Assembly (NCBI RefSeq): GCF_008831285.2
Contig: NC_045147.1
Location: forward strand, 13,494,854-13,558,853
Reading direction: 5' to 3'
DNA: 64,000 bases
Origin: Nymphaea colorata
Lineage: Eukaryota > Streptophyta > Magnoliopsida > Nymphaeales > Nymphaeaceae
Below the pieces are notes generated by a model. That model did no database searches and was not told where the DNA came from. It saw nothing but the letters and a program-made list of their open reading frames with translations. Within the stretch, counting starts at the first letter, position 1, and the number at the start of each line of letters is the position of its first letter. Below are positions 44,840 through 57,126 of this stretch, one piece after another. Position numbers and translations under genes: made by a program.

Positions 44840-47800
44840 TTTCTTGGATTTAATGTTCTACCTGAGAAGGAAAGGTTTGCTGCTAAAATTAAGGCAGATA
44901 AATGTTTGGGGCCTCCAAATTTACTCAGATATGGATTGTCTAGATTTTGCGAAATCCCGTTCCTTCTGAGAGACCGGTATTGGATCGGATTCAGTACTTA
45001 ATTTGGAAAACTCCGATATAAAGGCTGTCACATGGAGTTAAAAGGTTGGCAAAGCTCCAATACTAAAAGGAAACCCAAAAGGAAAGATCAGAATTGAAGA
45101 AAAATGAATGGGCAATTGATGTTTTATTGACTCGTTGGGTACCATGTATTTTGCAAAGTAAGGTGTATTAGAGTTCATCAACCAACTGGAGTCGCTTCAG
45201 GGAGATCTGATCGAGAGGTGACTTCTACTAATTCTGCTTCCGAGAGAAAATATATAATATTTAATTTTTTAAGATAATATGATGCGAATGAGACTTTGAT
45301 TCTACCAACTTCTGCTTCACTATAATTCTGCATAAATTGGAATATTTGGTTGACTTAAGATTGTGAAAAGGAATAATATTCTAAACTAAATCTCGTTCCC
45401 GTGCAATCATTATAAATGCAGTCTACCAAGATTTGTACAAGTGCATCCACCATTTCAATTTGTATTTATCTTCTTTTTTACATTTTCTTTCTTAGGGTAT
45501 TTGTCCAAATCGTTTTGATCCAAGTCAGTGGTGAGTGGGGATCGAACAGAACGGTAGTGACAATCAAATAACATGACAATTAGCTGTGCTTAAGAAATTT
45601 GAATATAATATTTACTAAAGCCCATCCGCAAGAGTACCCTAAAATTGAGCTTCGCACAATCTTTTCTTTCTTAAATGTACGAAAAAATGGATACTGCTAG
45701 ATGCCACAGGATTGATAAAATTTAAAAATTCGTTACTCAAAGGACTTTAAAGTGTCATCAAAGCTACCATAAGCTGTCATTATATTGACTTTTTATTGGT
45801 GACAAATTTTAAAATTTTAACCACAAGACAACATATATCCTGAAGAGGGTTAGCACAACAGTTGGAATAGGAATTAGCAAGCAGTCAATTTCCATTTTGA
45901 ATTCTTAAGACAAGGCATCAACATCCCTCTTTGTATAGCAAAAGAGGGATGGAGGGGTAGGTCGAGACCTTGCTAACCAACTAAGCTCGGAAATCAATCA
46001 GGATTTATATAGTACTTTATGGCTAGGGTGGCTCCAACCTCGGATTGTTGGTGAAGAACCTTTGTCCTCTAACAAACAGAAAGAGCGGACACTGACACAC
46101 ATGTTGAAGCGTGACTAGGGTGGTACCTTGAAGCACCAAATACAAGTCTTGTATTGAGAGGACAAATGGTTAGTTGGGTGCTTCAACTCTCTTTTGAGTG
46201 AGAGTATAAAATATTCATCCTGCTCACCTAAAACAAACCATTAAACTCCATATGCATTTGGAGTAGATTTATCTCTCCCACTATCTCGTTTTTGGTACAG
46301 CACCAAAGTTGGTGACACTTTTTTGAGGAAGAAGAGGAACTGGAAACTACCAATGTGTGAAATTGGAGTCTGGCTAGTTGCCGGCCCGTGACGCTGCATC
46401 TTGGATTCACTTTCCACTCTCGCTAAGCTTTAGGGGAAGGACAAAAATCCAGGTTGTAGGGCTTCACTATTCTAGCGCTAAGTTGAGGCTGTTAGGAACA
46501 ATGCTCTCTCATTTTCTTTCTTACGACACCAAGCAAAAGAAAACCAAGAAAGAACAGGAAGAAAAAAACACAAGAATCTTACTTGATTTGGAAATACGGT
46601 TCCCATACGTCCACAGCCACAAAGAGTTTTCCCTATCACAAAGAAAATCCAAGAATACAAGAAACCGTCCCCCTCATAAATATGAAATAATGACTTAAAT
46701 ACCCTTAAAAAATTCAAAAACAGTTCCACACTCCAAGAAAGCCTTCTGTCACATTTCGACTATGGCACTAGAAAAAGTAGAAGAAAAAAGGAGAAAGTAT
46801 GATAGATACCGCGCCTGATGACGTTCTCAGGCTTCCGTCACCATGCCCACGCGACAGCAGGCTGTCCTCATCACGCCGTGGCTGCGTCTCTACCCATCCA
46901 TTGTGCCACCCGTATGTGCAATATTCTCATCACTCTCGATTGTATATATATAAGTTTTTCACTTCTGTTTTATCATTTGCTCTCTAGCCAACTTTTTCTC
47001 TTTCTTTCTTTATTTATTTTTTTACTTATGATTTCCATAACACAATAAAAAACTTCAAAAAAGTTATACTTTTACGTTAATTTTTACAACCATGACGATG
47101 TATAAGTTTGTCCCTTTCTTTACTAATTGAATATGATTTTCTCATGTAAAATAATTTTACTTTTCAGAGCTCATTAATTTAAGTGAAAGTCAAGTTACTC
47201 CTTGTTCCAAAATCACGTTTTATTAATGCATGAAAACTATACGTTTCAATGAAAGCTTTAGAGTAAAGCCTTAATTGAGAAGTCCTTGAATTACGTTGAG
47301 ATGGCGATGGACTAACAAAAAAAAGTAAGATTTTCTCTCTTCACTTTCTTATGGTTTGAGGCTGCTATTTGAGAGTTGAAAATGAAAACAATTGGTGGGT
47401 CCTTGACCTCCTTCTCTTTTTTTTTTTCTTTTTTTTCTCTTCTCTATTCCTTTCATTTGTGGTCTTTCAGCGGGACTTTTTTTCTTCATTGTGTTTTTGG
47501 GCTGCTTGACCCTTAAAAATTTTGGTTCATCAATCTCCTCTCCCATTTTTTCTAATCTATATGATTTGAAGTTATAATATGCTTGTAGGGAACATTTTTC
47601 GGTGAGATCTTGCTGTTTTTCTGTTGTATTAGGCCATGAAACTATGTAAGTATGTTTGTTGATCTTAGTACCTTCAATTTGACATATTAATTGCATAAAA
47701 TTTCCACACAATCACAAAACCCGCATAGTTTTCCTAATTTTTGTCGCACCAGATTTTGGTGCATTATAGCCAGATTCCGGTGTTAACTTTGGACAACGTC

Positions 47801-48250
47801 TAATTCAAGTTCACATATATTTTTTTGCAAAATATTAGTTTGATTCGTTCTCATTTGAATGATTTTTTTGGATGTTTAAATGTTTTTGGTCCTTAGCCTT
47901 TTTAGTCATCCATCAATTGTTTCATGAATTGTTTAAACGAGTGAAAAGTTATATTTTTCTTGCACTGCTTAGATTCTAACATCATCATCGTATAGTGCAA
48001 TAAATCTTTGGTTAATGACATTTGAGTTAGGGATAAGATGATATTTATGTCACATACATATATAAAGGTATCACTTTTTACGTTGTTTGAAAAATATAAG
48101 TTTATCAAAAAAATGTTTAGGTACTTGTTTGAAAGATTGCATGACGAGCTACACAATGAATATTTGCATGAATCGGAAACCAAATAGTTGAAATTTATCA
48201 GTTACATTATATAGAGTTGATCATATTGAAGTTGGTTGTGAGACTTTTTG
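44840..48250. other. Intergenic region upstream of the DMR6-like gene
   Basis: About 3.4 kb of AT-rich sequence. Pyrimidine-rich and poly-T stretches occur at 46980-47030 and 47410-47450. No gene recognised. Confidence 0.5.
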
Positions 48251-48254
48251 AAAG

Positions 48255-48671
48255 ATGGATAGTCGAACTTGGATTACGAAAAGAAGAGACAGATTGAAAA
48301 TTGTAACTCGTGTAAAGCAATTTTTTTACTATGATCTCACATATAATGCGATGGTAAATGGAAGAATGAGATGTCCTTGTGTAAGACATAATAATGTCCT
48401 CACTCAAACCGCTAAAGATGTCCTCGATCACATAATATGTAATAGCTTTGTACAGACGTATCTTAATTCAGAATATCATGGGAAGATAAAAAATTTCCAT
48501 GAATATGCATTAGAAATAGTTGTGGAAAACATTCAAAGGTTGCTATGGGACGTGCAACATGTACAACTAGATGCATCATCTTCTAAGATGGCAGATAATA
48601 CGAAAGATGGTCAAATCAACGATGAATGTACGCCTGGGTTACATAACATTTTATTTGTCATAATGAGTTAG
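48255..48671 (+). pseudogene. CACTA (En/Spm) transposase N-terminal fragment
   Basis: The frame starts MDSRTWITKRRDRLK and contains MVNGRMRCPCVRHNNVL, DHIICNSFVQTYL and SEYHG. This is the transposase-associated zinc-finger-like domain found at the N-terminus of plant CACTA TNP2-type proteins. The usual second CxxC cysteine is replaced by His (CVRHN instead of CVRCN). The frame ends after 138 residues and the transposase core is missing. It is therefore a non-functional piece. Confidence 0.75.
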
Positions 48672-49064
48672 TTAAACGTCATTTTTGATAGAACTAACAT
48701 ATTTTTTTAATGTTCATTGTAGGCATGCCGACATCGCCAAACTTTGTACGATTTCCACCTCATCAATGAGATTACCATAGGAGCACTTTCTATTAATGTT
48801 AACATTTGTTAAAAATGTTTTTGTAACTTTGAACTATAGTGAATCAGTAAAATTGTAATATAAGTGCAAACATTTGTTATATCTATATGTTTGGTTCATA
48901 AACATGTAATTGTTTCATTTTTTGTTTGATAGATGGAAAATGAAACCAGGTATGTTGTATATGTATTTTTTATTTTTAGAAAAATTATGTCATACTTGAA
49001 TAAAAAAATTAAAAGACTTTTCCCGACACATAAATTTGCATAGATAAATAGTAATAGCAATGTT

Positions 49065-49362
49065 AGGCGGATGTCCGTTAAAATTTTACCGATGTCCAAT
49101 TAGATGTCGATAAAATTTTTTAACAATATCAATGTCTATTGTCGGCAAGAGTTTTTATTGTTGGCTTTTAAGATATCAGAAATAATTGATTGTTACCAGC
49201 ACAGTTAGACATCGGTAATAGTTAATATTTACCTATGTGTATACCACGCACACCAGTGATATTGTACATTGATGCATTGATCCACTGTGTGAGTGATTAT
49301 TTTAACTGACACACTCTTCACCGACATTTTCTGGCTGTCGTAATGCTTAGTTTTTTGTAATG
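49065..49362 (+). mobile_element. Subterminal repeats and probable 3' end of the CACTA remnant
   Basis: Short related phrases recur: gatgtccgttaaaa, accgatgtcca, gatgtcgataaaa, tattgtcggcaa, gacatcggtaa and accgacattttctg. CACTA elements carry such subterminal repeats. The segment ends ttttttgtaatg, near the TTTTTTGTAGTG expected at a CACTA terminus. The 5' end is not clear; gactaacaaaaaaaag near 47310 is a weak candidate. Confidence 0.5.
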
Positions 49363-51360
49363 TCACAATAGTTTTATAAATATGCCCCTAATAAAACATT
49401 ACAATATAGTGTGGAGGATGCATGGTCTATTAGTAGCCAGCTTCAACACTGAGTAGGTCCCATTGGATGTTAGGCCAAGGCCATGTAATCTAGATTAAAA
49501 AGCAAATCATTTTATGGTATATGAACACGGCTCCATCCAATTTTCAATCCTCGAGAGGTGCGGTTTCTGACGCACCACCATTTATTGCAGAGCTAAGAAG
49601 TTTAATATGTTATTTATGTTTTGAACCCTTTTTATGACCTACCAACCGAAAGGAGAAACAAAAAGGTCCTCGAGAAAATTTCGCAAAGTGGTTCACTTTT
49701 TCATACTCCGGATCAAAAGGGTTCTTTCTTCTCTCTCATAGAAGGCGTGGTTTATTGGAATTGTCCTTTGATCAAGGGCGTGCACTCAAGAACTTCATGT
49801 TCAAGCTTAAGTAGATGGACAGCGTAGTGCGCATGAGATAATGGAATTAAAGCTGATGCATGAAGGCCATTTGTAATGGCAACCCATTCATCTTTAGCTA
49901 CTTCTTGTAGACTACCCACTTAATTTGCCTCTTGTCATCCTAAATCTTCTTAGTCTTTTTAGTTAGGAACTCAGCTCTCACACACTCTCTTTAGCCACCA
50001 AGAGAATTGAAATCAGGAGAAGGAAAAGAGAAAAAAAAAGCACACACAGAAAGATTTAGGTAGTTCCGAAACAACATTCTTTTGAGTCCATGGCCATCTC
50101 ATAGAGACACTTTCATTATCTTGCAGAGTACAAGCCAAAATGGCGCCCTAATAAACATGAGATCAGGGCAAAATTCGCGATTCCTAAATTAGGGAAGGCT
50201 ATGAAATATGGATCAAGCTCCACGCTTCAACATTGTCATCCTAAATCTTTTTAGTCTTTCTAAAGTAAATTAGTTATCTGCGTATAAGGTTATCTTCTCA
50301 ATAATTGGTCACACGAGTATTCACTTTAAGGCATCTAATATATTGTTCGACGTTTCACCTTTAATTATAATCTCAAATAAGCTTCGAACGGCAGCAATCC
50401 AATTAGTAGTATTATATACGTTTTGAGAAGTTAACCGGCGCATTATAACGAATATGATCATGAGTTGGACATCTTAGGTGAACATCCTTTGGCATCAGTT
50501 TGATGACTAAACAATACCCGGAAAGAAAAAAAAAACTTTTAGGAGGACAAGGGTCTATGAGGAAGTTAAATGTCTTAATACATTTCTTTATAACAAATTT
50601 TCCAAAATACAACAACCGCCTTCTTCTCATTTCAGCGTACATTTGTGCATAAAAAGAGTACATGCAACTCAATCTCAACTTAATGAGGCAAGATGGGTGG
50701 TGACCTAATCTTTATTCTACGTAGGCTAAAGCAATTTCCAGTATTTAGATGTACAAACAATATGGTGATTAATGTAGGACCTCTAATTCCAGCGCAGCCC
50801 TGCTGAGGGATCTCTCCCAATGTTGAACCTCTAATAATCTTGTTTTTTTTTCATGTGTGGAGAAGAAAAAGCTTATCTAGATGTTTGGTTTTCCACACGA
50901 TATAACGGACCAATTATGCATATATAGAATTAATATATATCTGCATGGTGATCAATTAGCATATCCTCTTAATTTATTGCAAACATTAATTTCCACATGG
51001 GATTCAACGCAAGACGTGCACGCTTTAGATGTTTTTGGGACGATTATGGGAGAGAACCCCTTTCGTCGTATTTACGAAAAGTTTCTTTCTAGAACTATGT
51101 ATTTCTTTTCAAGTAACTTGTAAGGTGGCTTTTTTTTTCTTTTTCTTCCTTTCCTTCTTTTTTTCCTGTTCCACAAGACAATTAAAAGACAATGGAAGCA
51201 GGTCTGAAATTTAATTGCGGAAGAAAAAGTTTAATTGTTTGATAGGAAGTCACACGGCATTTATGTACTCACTTTTTTTCTCTTTCTCTCTCCTTAAATT
51301 GGGGCCGGCTTTTAATTAGCTGACAAAAATGAAGTGAAGAGGCCAGACGCAAAGAACGAA
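49363..51360. other. Intergenic region between CACTA and LINE remnants
   Basis: No gene recognised. The phrase tcatcctaaatctt(c/t)ttagtcttt occurs at about 49938 and again at about 50237, and ggtagttccgaaacaacattcttttgagtcc near 50060 has the look of LTR-retrotransposon sequence. Neither is enough to define an element. Confidence 0.4.
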
Positions 51361-51364
51361 GTAT

Positions 51365-54290
51365 GCAAAACTGTTTTCAGTATGGCAAATGGTAAAGCAC
51401 CAGGGCAAAGTTTTTTAAGAGATATTGGAATAATATGGCGGGGAATCATGTATTGGCAGCGGTAATAGAACTTTTTTGAAGTGGGAAGTTGGTAAGGAAG
51501 GTGAATAAGACTCCATTTTCCCAAGTATGAAAGAGCCTTGAACGTTTAAAATGTTAGACCAATTGCCTTGTGAAATTGCATCTGTATATAAAATTTATTA
51601 TAAGATTGACTATGGTGTAAAGAATGAAGGAAATTTTGGCAACGATCATTAATAGAAAGGAGCAGCGAGTCTCCATTCCGGCTAGGCTCATCCAAGATCA
51701 AATGTTGTTGGTACATGAGTCCATAAATAGTATGGGAAACTATAAGGAATTAGGTTTGAGAATTCTAATGTAATTAGACATGTCAAACGCTTATTGATAG
51801 AGTTCATTGGAGTTTCTTGCAGGAAAGCCTTTTGAATGGGTTTGTAAAACGATGACTTGTTTCACCTTTCTCAACTTTTGCGGGTGCCATCAACAAGTCA
51901 AAGAAGGATTCAAGGATAAGATCCCTTGTCACTGTTCCTTTTTATGGTGGTGGTGGAAATGCTATATAGGGGATTGAAATGAAACAGAGTTGCGTGTGCC
52001 GATCGGTGCAGGCAACATACATAACAACAGAAGAAACAGAGGGACATTTTTTAAAAAGTCTTTTCACCTTTTTCAGCTTCCTTATACCTTAACAAAAAAG
52101 TTTATGTTTCTTGTTTGGATGGGGGCATTTTCGTGAATCGTAAGAGGATCATGTTACTAAGAATTGTGGGCATTTTAGCAGGGTCTTTTTTTGTTGATGG
52201 TATCATAATCTGAAGTGATGCTGAGCATACTTCTTTAGAAAGGTGAAATTGTCTCTTCAACTATTTGAAGAGCAAGCAGGTTTGGATATCAATGTTTAAA
52301 AATGTTGTATTGTTCTATTTGATCTTAATGGCAGCAGATGTGAAGAGATAAAGAATGCATTTGGCTGGTGTAGAACTTCACTTTCAATAACATATCATAG
52401 ACTGCCACTATTTGAAGGTAAATTTGTGTTTGACAACTGTTTTCCCTAAAAAGATAAGATCTCGAGAAAACTTACAGCAAGCAAAATAGACTTCTATCTT
52501 ATTCTGGTAGATTTTTTTTTAAGTATGTATACAAATCAAACTGTAAAGATATAGGATGTCATCTTTCAAGTGGCCTAAAGTGGTGTTAACCCTTACTAAG
52601 AAGGAGTGCAACGACGTTTTGTAGGGAGACTCTGAAATTGGAAGTAAATATCATCCTATTGGTTGGCAGTAGTTGAGTAGGTCGTTTGAGGAACGCCAAT
52701 TGGAAGGAGAAACTTATGGCTGTGGAATAGACCCTGCATGATATATATCTATTGCCATAAGGGTTTATGATTCGAAACCTTTGTGGTCTATTTTTGTAAG
52801 ATTCAAATATTTGACAAAAAGCTAGCTTATGGACATGCAAGATCAGAGAGGTCATCGATGACTTGGGAGTTGAAAAAGCATTCTATGGGGTTGGGAGGAA
52901 GTGAGTCACCTCTTATGGTGGAGACCAGGAAACAACTCCACAGTGAAATTACTCCATGGTAGTTGGAGTTTGGGAATCTTGTCCTACTTGTTACAACCCA
53001 GTGGTGGGAGGAAGTACTTGCGCAGATTCTCGTATTGGACTTTGGAGAGGGCGATTTACAGTAGGAATGACAGTGAAGTATTGTCAAGGGAGGATTCTCC
53101 ATGGAATGGGCATGTAATAGAGTGGACAGTCTTGAAATTCATCAGAAGACAAATTATACTGGGGTGACCAGGATGCGAATATGTTGAAAAATATCTGCCA
53201 TATATGGAAGAATGATCACATTAAGATGTGTAGTGACTAATGGGGGGAAGAAAGGCTGCATAGTGATGTTTGTGGCAATAGCTAAATGGAATCTGTGCAA
53301 AATGTGGAAGGGAGACTCTTCACTCTTGATAAACTTCAACTTTTTGGGTGTACCGCTGGCAAACGAGCGTAGCGGGAGTTGGAATCAGGAGAACACATTT
53401 TTATGAATTACATATTTGCAAAAGCATACTGGTTTTTTGTGGCTGGCAAGTTCAGCATCTGGGTAGGTGAAATGATTCTCAGAGAAAAATTTTGGTTTGG
53501 AGGTGGGGTCGTAGTTTCAAGGCAAGATCGATTAGGTGATGCTGGGGGTTAGCATTTCTTATGGTACTACGACACATATGGAAGTTTAGATGATGGTGAA
53601 ATAAGGACAGAGAGATATTTGTCAATATGGAAGGATATAAATCGTATAGTTTGTAGTTAGACTAAGTAGTGCAGGGAGGAAGTGATGATCTGGATGACAA
53701 CTAACATATGGTCTGATAGTTGGCCTTCGTCCAAGGATGGGGATGTTATTATTCAATCGGTGATGCTGATGGAAGAAACACGATCAGTGCGTTAATGCTT
53801 TCATTGTCAAGCTTGGGGAAGGAATCAGGCTACATGCAGGCCTAAGATGTACAGACAGAAGAAATGCTTATTAAATTGAAGAATTCCCTGAGTTTTTTAC
53901 ATGGTCACATTCTACCATTGCGAGGGAGAATCTGGGTGGTAGAGAAAGAAGTGGAGAGGAAAGTTGAAACGGGTCGCATGGCATTGATTCATGGGATAGG
54001 AGGAAGAGGTTACTCTTTTCTAGCTGCCGTGTCAAGGAGGACTTTCGTTAGGACTGGTTATCCTGCATGAGAGGCTCTGAATATTCGGGGTCAGAATATA
54101 TCTGTAAATATATTGATGGTTTGGGATGAAGTCCCAATAGTGTATAGGTTCCGTTTGGCCCATTGATTAAGGCTTTGTGGGGTTTTCTCTTTGTTCTTTC
54201 TTTCAGAATTGTTGTGTTTGTGTAATTCTTCATTCTTTTGTTGTGAATAAAAAGGACGGGAGCCAGTCTCCCAACAAACAGGCTTACATT
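51365..54290 (+). pseudogene. Large decayed LINE retrotransposon (reverse transcriptase to 3' end)
   Basis: Many frameshifts break it, but the order of ORF2 motifs is kept. MANGKAPG is at 51388-51405, then a RPIAL-like and YKI region near 51550-51620. The AYDRVHWSFLQ block lies near 51785-51825 and the GDPLSPFLF block near 51920-51960. AGLDINVQKC is near 52280 and an LPLFEGK-like block near 52405. The zf-RVT region follows at 52900-53340. A zinc-knuckle-like CFHCQAWGRNQATC is at 53796-53838. The 3' end is T-rich, with gaataaaaaggacgggagccagtctccc at 54246-54273. No part can be translated over more than about 90 residues. Confidence 0.75.
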
Positions 54291-55576
54291 CGTTGGAATT
54301 AATCTAATTGTATGAACGATTTCTTGTTAACGATTATATTCGCAATCATAGTTTGGGAAACAAGCTCTTCGATTTTTTTACCTATCAAGTTTATATTGTG
54401 AGCCGTATGGTTTTAATTTGATGCCATCTGTCTTCTCTTCCCTCTTTCATAGTGTCTTTCCAAAACTGTTCCTTGTAATTACATAAACCGAATACATCAT
54501 ATGAGAGAATTAAATTTGTTGGATGCTTGAAATTGTCTTAAAATGTTAATAAAAAATTACTAAAAAATATAAGAACATTGGTGGGTGGTTTATAATGCGA
54601 CAGTGACTTGTGGTAATTTTTGATGAATTTTTAATTGTTAGCCATCTGGGCATATTTGAATCGTCCATATCACAGACATTTAATTGCATTGGATAGTGCA
54701 TAATTATATAGAATATGAAGCACGGGGAGGACAAAAAGTTCAAAGGGCACATTATTCAATCTCTCCATATCTATACGATGCATGCTGATAGCTGACACTA
54801 TTGGTGCGCATCACAAGAGTCCATGGCAACCCCTTCAGTAGGGCCAGGATGTCTCCATCTTCTGGACCTCCATTTTCGAGAGACGATCCTTCTTAGATCT
54901 AGAAAGCAGCACGACCTGGTCTACTTCTTATCTTGATAACCTTGAGGCGAGAACAATCGCATGTGGGTGTCATCGTCAGCAAAGACAAACGAAGGCCAAG
55001 ATCCAAATGATCTCCTACTGTGATTCGGCTTCTTGTCCGATTATCACGCATTCTCCAAGTGCAGACAAGCACGATCCCTTTAAGTATGCACCAAACTTGT
55101 GGCAATTTCCAAGCAATCTATGACGAACTATTGAGGCATTGTCCAAGGTGTCTGAAGATAGATGGAGGACGTCAACATTGTTCTTGTCTGCTCTCAATTT
55201 TTTAGTTTTGTTTTCTTTTGATTTCACTAGTGGAGCGCACATCTTTCAATTTCTGCCAATAAAATACATAGACCAGCAGCCAACGAGATTTGATGGTTCT
55301 GGATTATTGGTGGAATTTCTTTAGTTCCTGCTTTTTGACTAGTCCGCTTCATTATGTGCGCTTTGTGATGCATGGATTGTAAATTGACCATGATTTTGGC
55401 CGGAGAAGAAAGTTTTGTGACATTTTCTGAAGTGATTATAGAAGCGGAAAGAAAAATATCACCCTCGAAGATTTAGGAAGCAAAAAATGATTGAACAAGT
55501 GAAACTATTAAACTGGGAAGGATGAGAACTAGAAGAAGAGTGTGGGTTTGGTCCTGCCGATGTAGAATTCATACTT
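54291..55576. other. Intergenic region downstream of the LINE remnant
   Basis: AT-rich to 54780, then about 500 bp of more balanced composition (54790-55330) with short open frames on both strands that I cannot assign. Confidence 0.4.
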
Positions 55577-55905
55577 AGCAACCCTGGACCTCGGGGGCGA
55601 GGAACTTCCAATCAATTTACAATCATACAAAATTAATGTAGATCCAGTTGTCTGAAATGATTAAGTTTTTGGATTTTAGCCAGGTTTGAATGATTTTATT
55701 GGCAACTCTAGACCCTGGGAACAGGATAGATCCAGTTGACAGGAACGATTAAGTTTTTGGATTTTAGCCAGGTTTGAATGATTTTATTGGCAGCTCTAGA
55801 CCCCGGGAACAAGAAAAACATCCTACCCATTTTATAACCATACAAGGAGTAACCTAGATCTAGTTGTCGCCAATGATTAAGTTTCTGGATTTTAGCCAGG
55901 TTCAG
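55577..55905 (+). repeat. Tandem repeat array, about three copies of a partly nested unit
   Basis: The core agatccagttg...gattaagtttttggattttagccagg occurs at 55640, 55728 and 55856. The first two are followed by tttgaatgattttattggca(a/g)ctctagaccc(c/t)gggaaca. The phrase caaccctggacctcggg...caatcatacaa before copy 1 matches cagctctagaccccggg...taaccatacaa before copy 3, so both an 88-bp and a larger unit have been duplicated. Confidence 0.85.
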
Positions 55906-57089
55906 GTTTCATTCAGACTAAAACTTGCTTTCAGGTGTAAAATTGCACACAAAAAGCTGGAATCTGATTTTTCAATAAATACTATTCCATGGAGAAGCTT
56001 AAGCATTTAAGTTTATGTTTGGTTTGATAATTAAACACAAGCAAACCTGCCCACTGAAATATCACTAATGAATTTGATTAAATGGCACTAAGACGATGGT
56101 AAGGACCTGGGTTTAGCAATAAAATGTGCTTCAAGGAAGTTATACACGTTTTGCTCTAATCTAACGTGGTTTTTGCACCAATCAATAAGGCCTAAAGATG
56201 GGTTAAAATGATATGACGCATAAAAAATTGCCAAACTTTTTCCTACAAAAGAAAGTGATGCCTTCCTTTGCCAAGGATCTTTATAAGACTGCGTGATGAG
56301 ATTCTTCTGATTAACACGTTCTAGCACGTGAAAATTAAACTTCCACAAAAATCTTCTTCGTCTCAATGCATATATAAAACCCTAAATAATGGAAGTCCTT
56401 TCAATTATTGCCTCTAATAATGCACTTAGCAGCCTCTAGCGAGAAAATGTACACCAAGAACCCAGTGAGACTTTTAAGCGAAGTTAAAAATGAATTAAAG
56501 CACGACTAATGAAGAAAAACTGTGACGAACCACGTAACTTTTTTGTTCCTTTTCAAATGTCTGCTCTCGCGTCACAAAGATCATATCCAAAGGGAGTCGC
56601 GGCAAACAGAATTAGATGCAATTCTCTCATGTTATTAGAAAATAAGGGGAAAAATCACACTAAATGAACTTAAAATGCATGAAAATCTACAAATTAGTGA
56701 TGAATTTATAAAGAAAAAAAAAATCGATTCCTTCGCATTTTCGGCCTGGCAATTATCTCAATTTAAGTCTTTGTGGCTTTGAAATTATGACACCTTCATT
56801 CATGACATTGAATATATTTTAATTAATTACCAGTGGATTTTTTTTTCTTTTAAACAAGCAATCTGAGGAATGACAGAGCCCATAAGATTTTGTTAACAGA
56901 GGAACACTCACCATTGGATTCTTAATCTTCTTCACCTTGAAGTCTTGAAGCTCTGCCAATAGAAATGTTGATAAATGAGTTATATCCCATTATAATGCAA
57001 TGCCTTTTCTACTACATTTAGTCGGATTTGGTGCAAAAAATATCAGATCCAATTACTGATCAGATTCTGATTTGATCTGTCTGTAGTTT

Positions 57090-57126
<37 letters not shown>

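Noticed and set aside
46378-46729. 106- and 83-residue frames upstream of the DMR6-like gene
   Set aside because: Low-complexity, no recognisable motif, overlapping on opposite strands.
55577-55905. CRISPR-like array
   Set aside because: Repeats are long, only about three copies, with no regular unique spacers, in plant nuclear DNA; an ordinary tandem repeat.
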